Of a stretch of 6,749 nt of DNA, positions 6,749 through 6,749 are shown in pieces. Source of the stretch: Clostridia bacterium (GTDB lineage: Bacteria > Bacillota_A > Clostridia > Oscillospirales > Acutalibacteraceae). The translations under genes were made by a program, and so were the position numbers. The stretch spans positions 1 through 6,749 of the forward strand of contig JAFPAK010000114.1 of the NCBI GenBank assembly GCA_017390825.1, read 5' to 3'. The first letter of the stretch is position 1. Every line of letters begins with the position of its first letter. The notes under the pieces were generated by a model. The model was not told where the DNA came from. It ran no database searches and saw only the letters and a list, made by a program, of their open reading frames with translations.

Positions 6749-6749
6749 C

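Overview
The window looks like chromosomal DNA from a low- to mid-GC Gram-positive anaerobe of the class Clostridia, probably the Ruminococcus/Oscillospiraceae area. This rests on strong AGGAGG-type ribosome sites, sigma-A promoters close to consensus, TTG and GTG starts, and gene families typical of that group. The assignment is inference; no marker gene is present.

Left part, plus strand (1-4372). A rho-independent terminator at 45-86 closes whatever lies upstream. A near-consensus promoter (110-138) then drives a tight three-gene operon: a MarR-family regulator, then two ABC exporter half-transporters with 4-bp overlap and 6-bp spacing. The two halves are complementary. The first has a degenerate ATP site (Asp in place of the Walker B Glu, Gln in place of the switch His). 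The second has the catalytic Glu and His but a non-consensus LSQGQ signature. This is the signature of a heterodimeric multidrug-type exporter (BmrCD, TM287/288, LmrCD type). A dyad just after the predicted transcription start is a candidate MarR operator, so the operon probably controls itself in response to a ligand that is also an export substrate.

Middle, plus strand (4373-5395). A second promoter, with TTGACA, 17-bp spacing and an extended -10, starts directly after the exporter stop codon. It drives a single gene for a membrane protein with a cytoplasmic zinc ribbon, an acidic linker, one transmembrane helix and an extracytoplasmic domain that looks NTF2-like. A strong terminator follows.

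Right part, minus strand (5445-6749). This block faces the first and is decaying. From its 5' end it holds: (i) a fusion of the first 30 codons of a MetY-type O-acetylhomoserine sulfhydrylase, out of frame, to the last ~177 codons of a cystathionine gamma-lyase/synthase-type enzyme; (ii) an intact 73-codon gene with a CxxCGGQ motif; (iii) a remnant of tcdA (tRNA threonylcarbamoyladenosine dehydratase) with two nonsense codons, two frameshifts and a missing 3' half; (iv) a terminator facing left.

I see no mobile element, CRISPR array, tRNA, rRNA or recognisable defence system. The most notable points are the two pseudogenes, neither of which shows as a single open frame, and the intact small gene left between them. 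I found nothing that I would call a new biological system.
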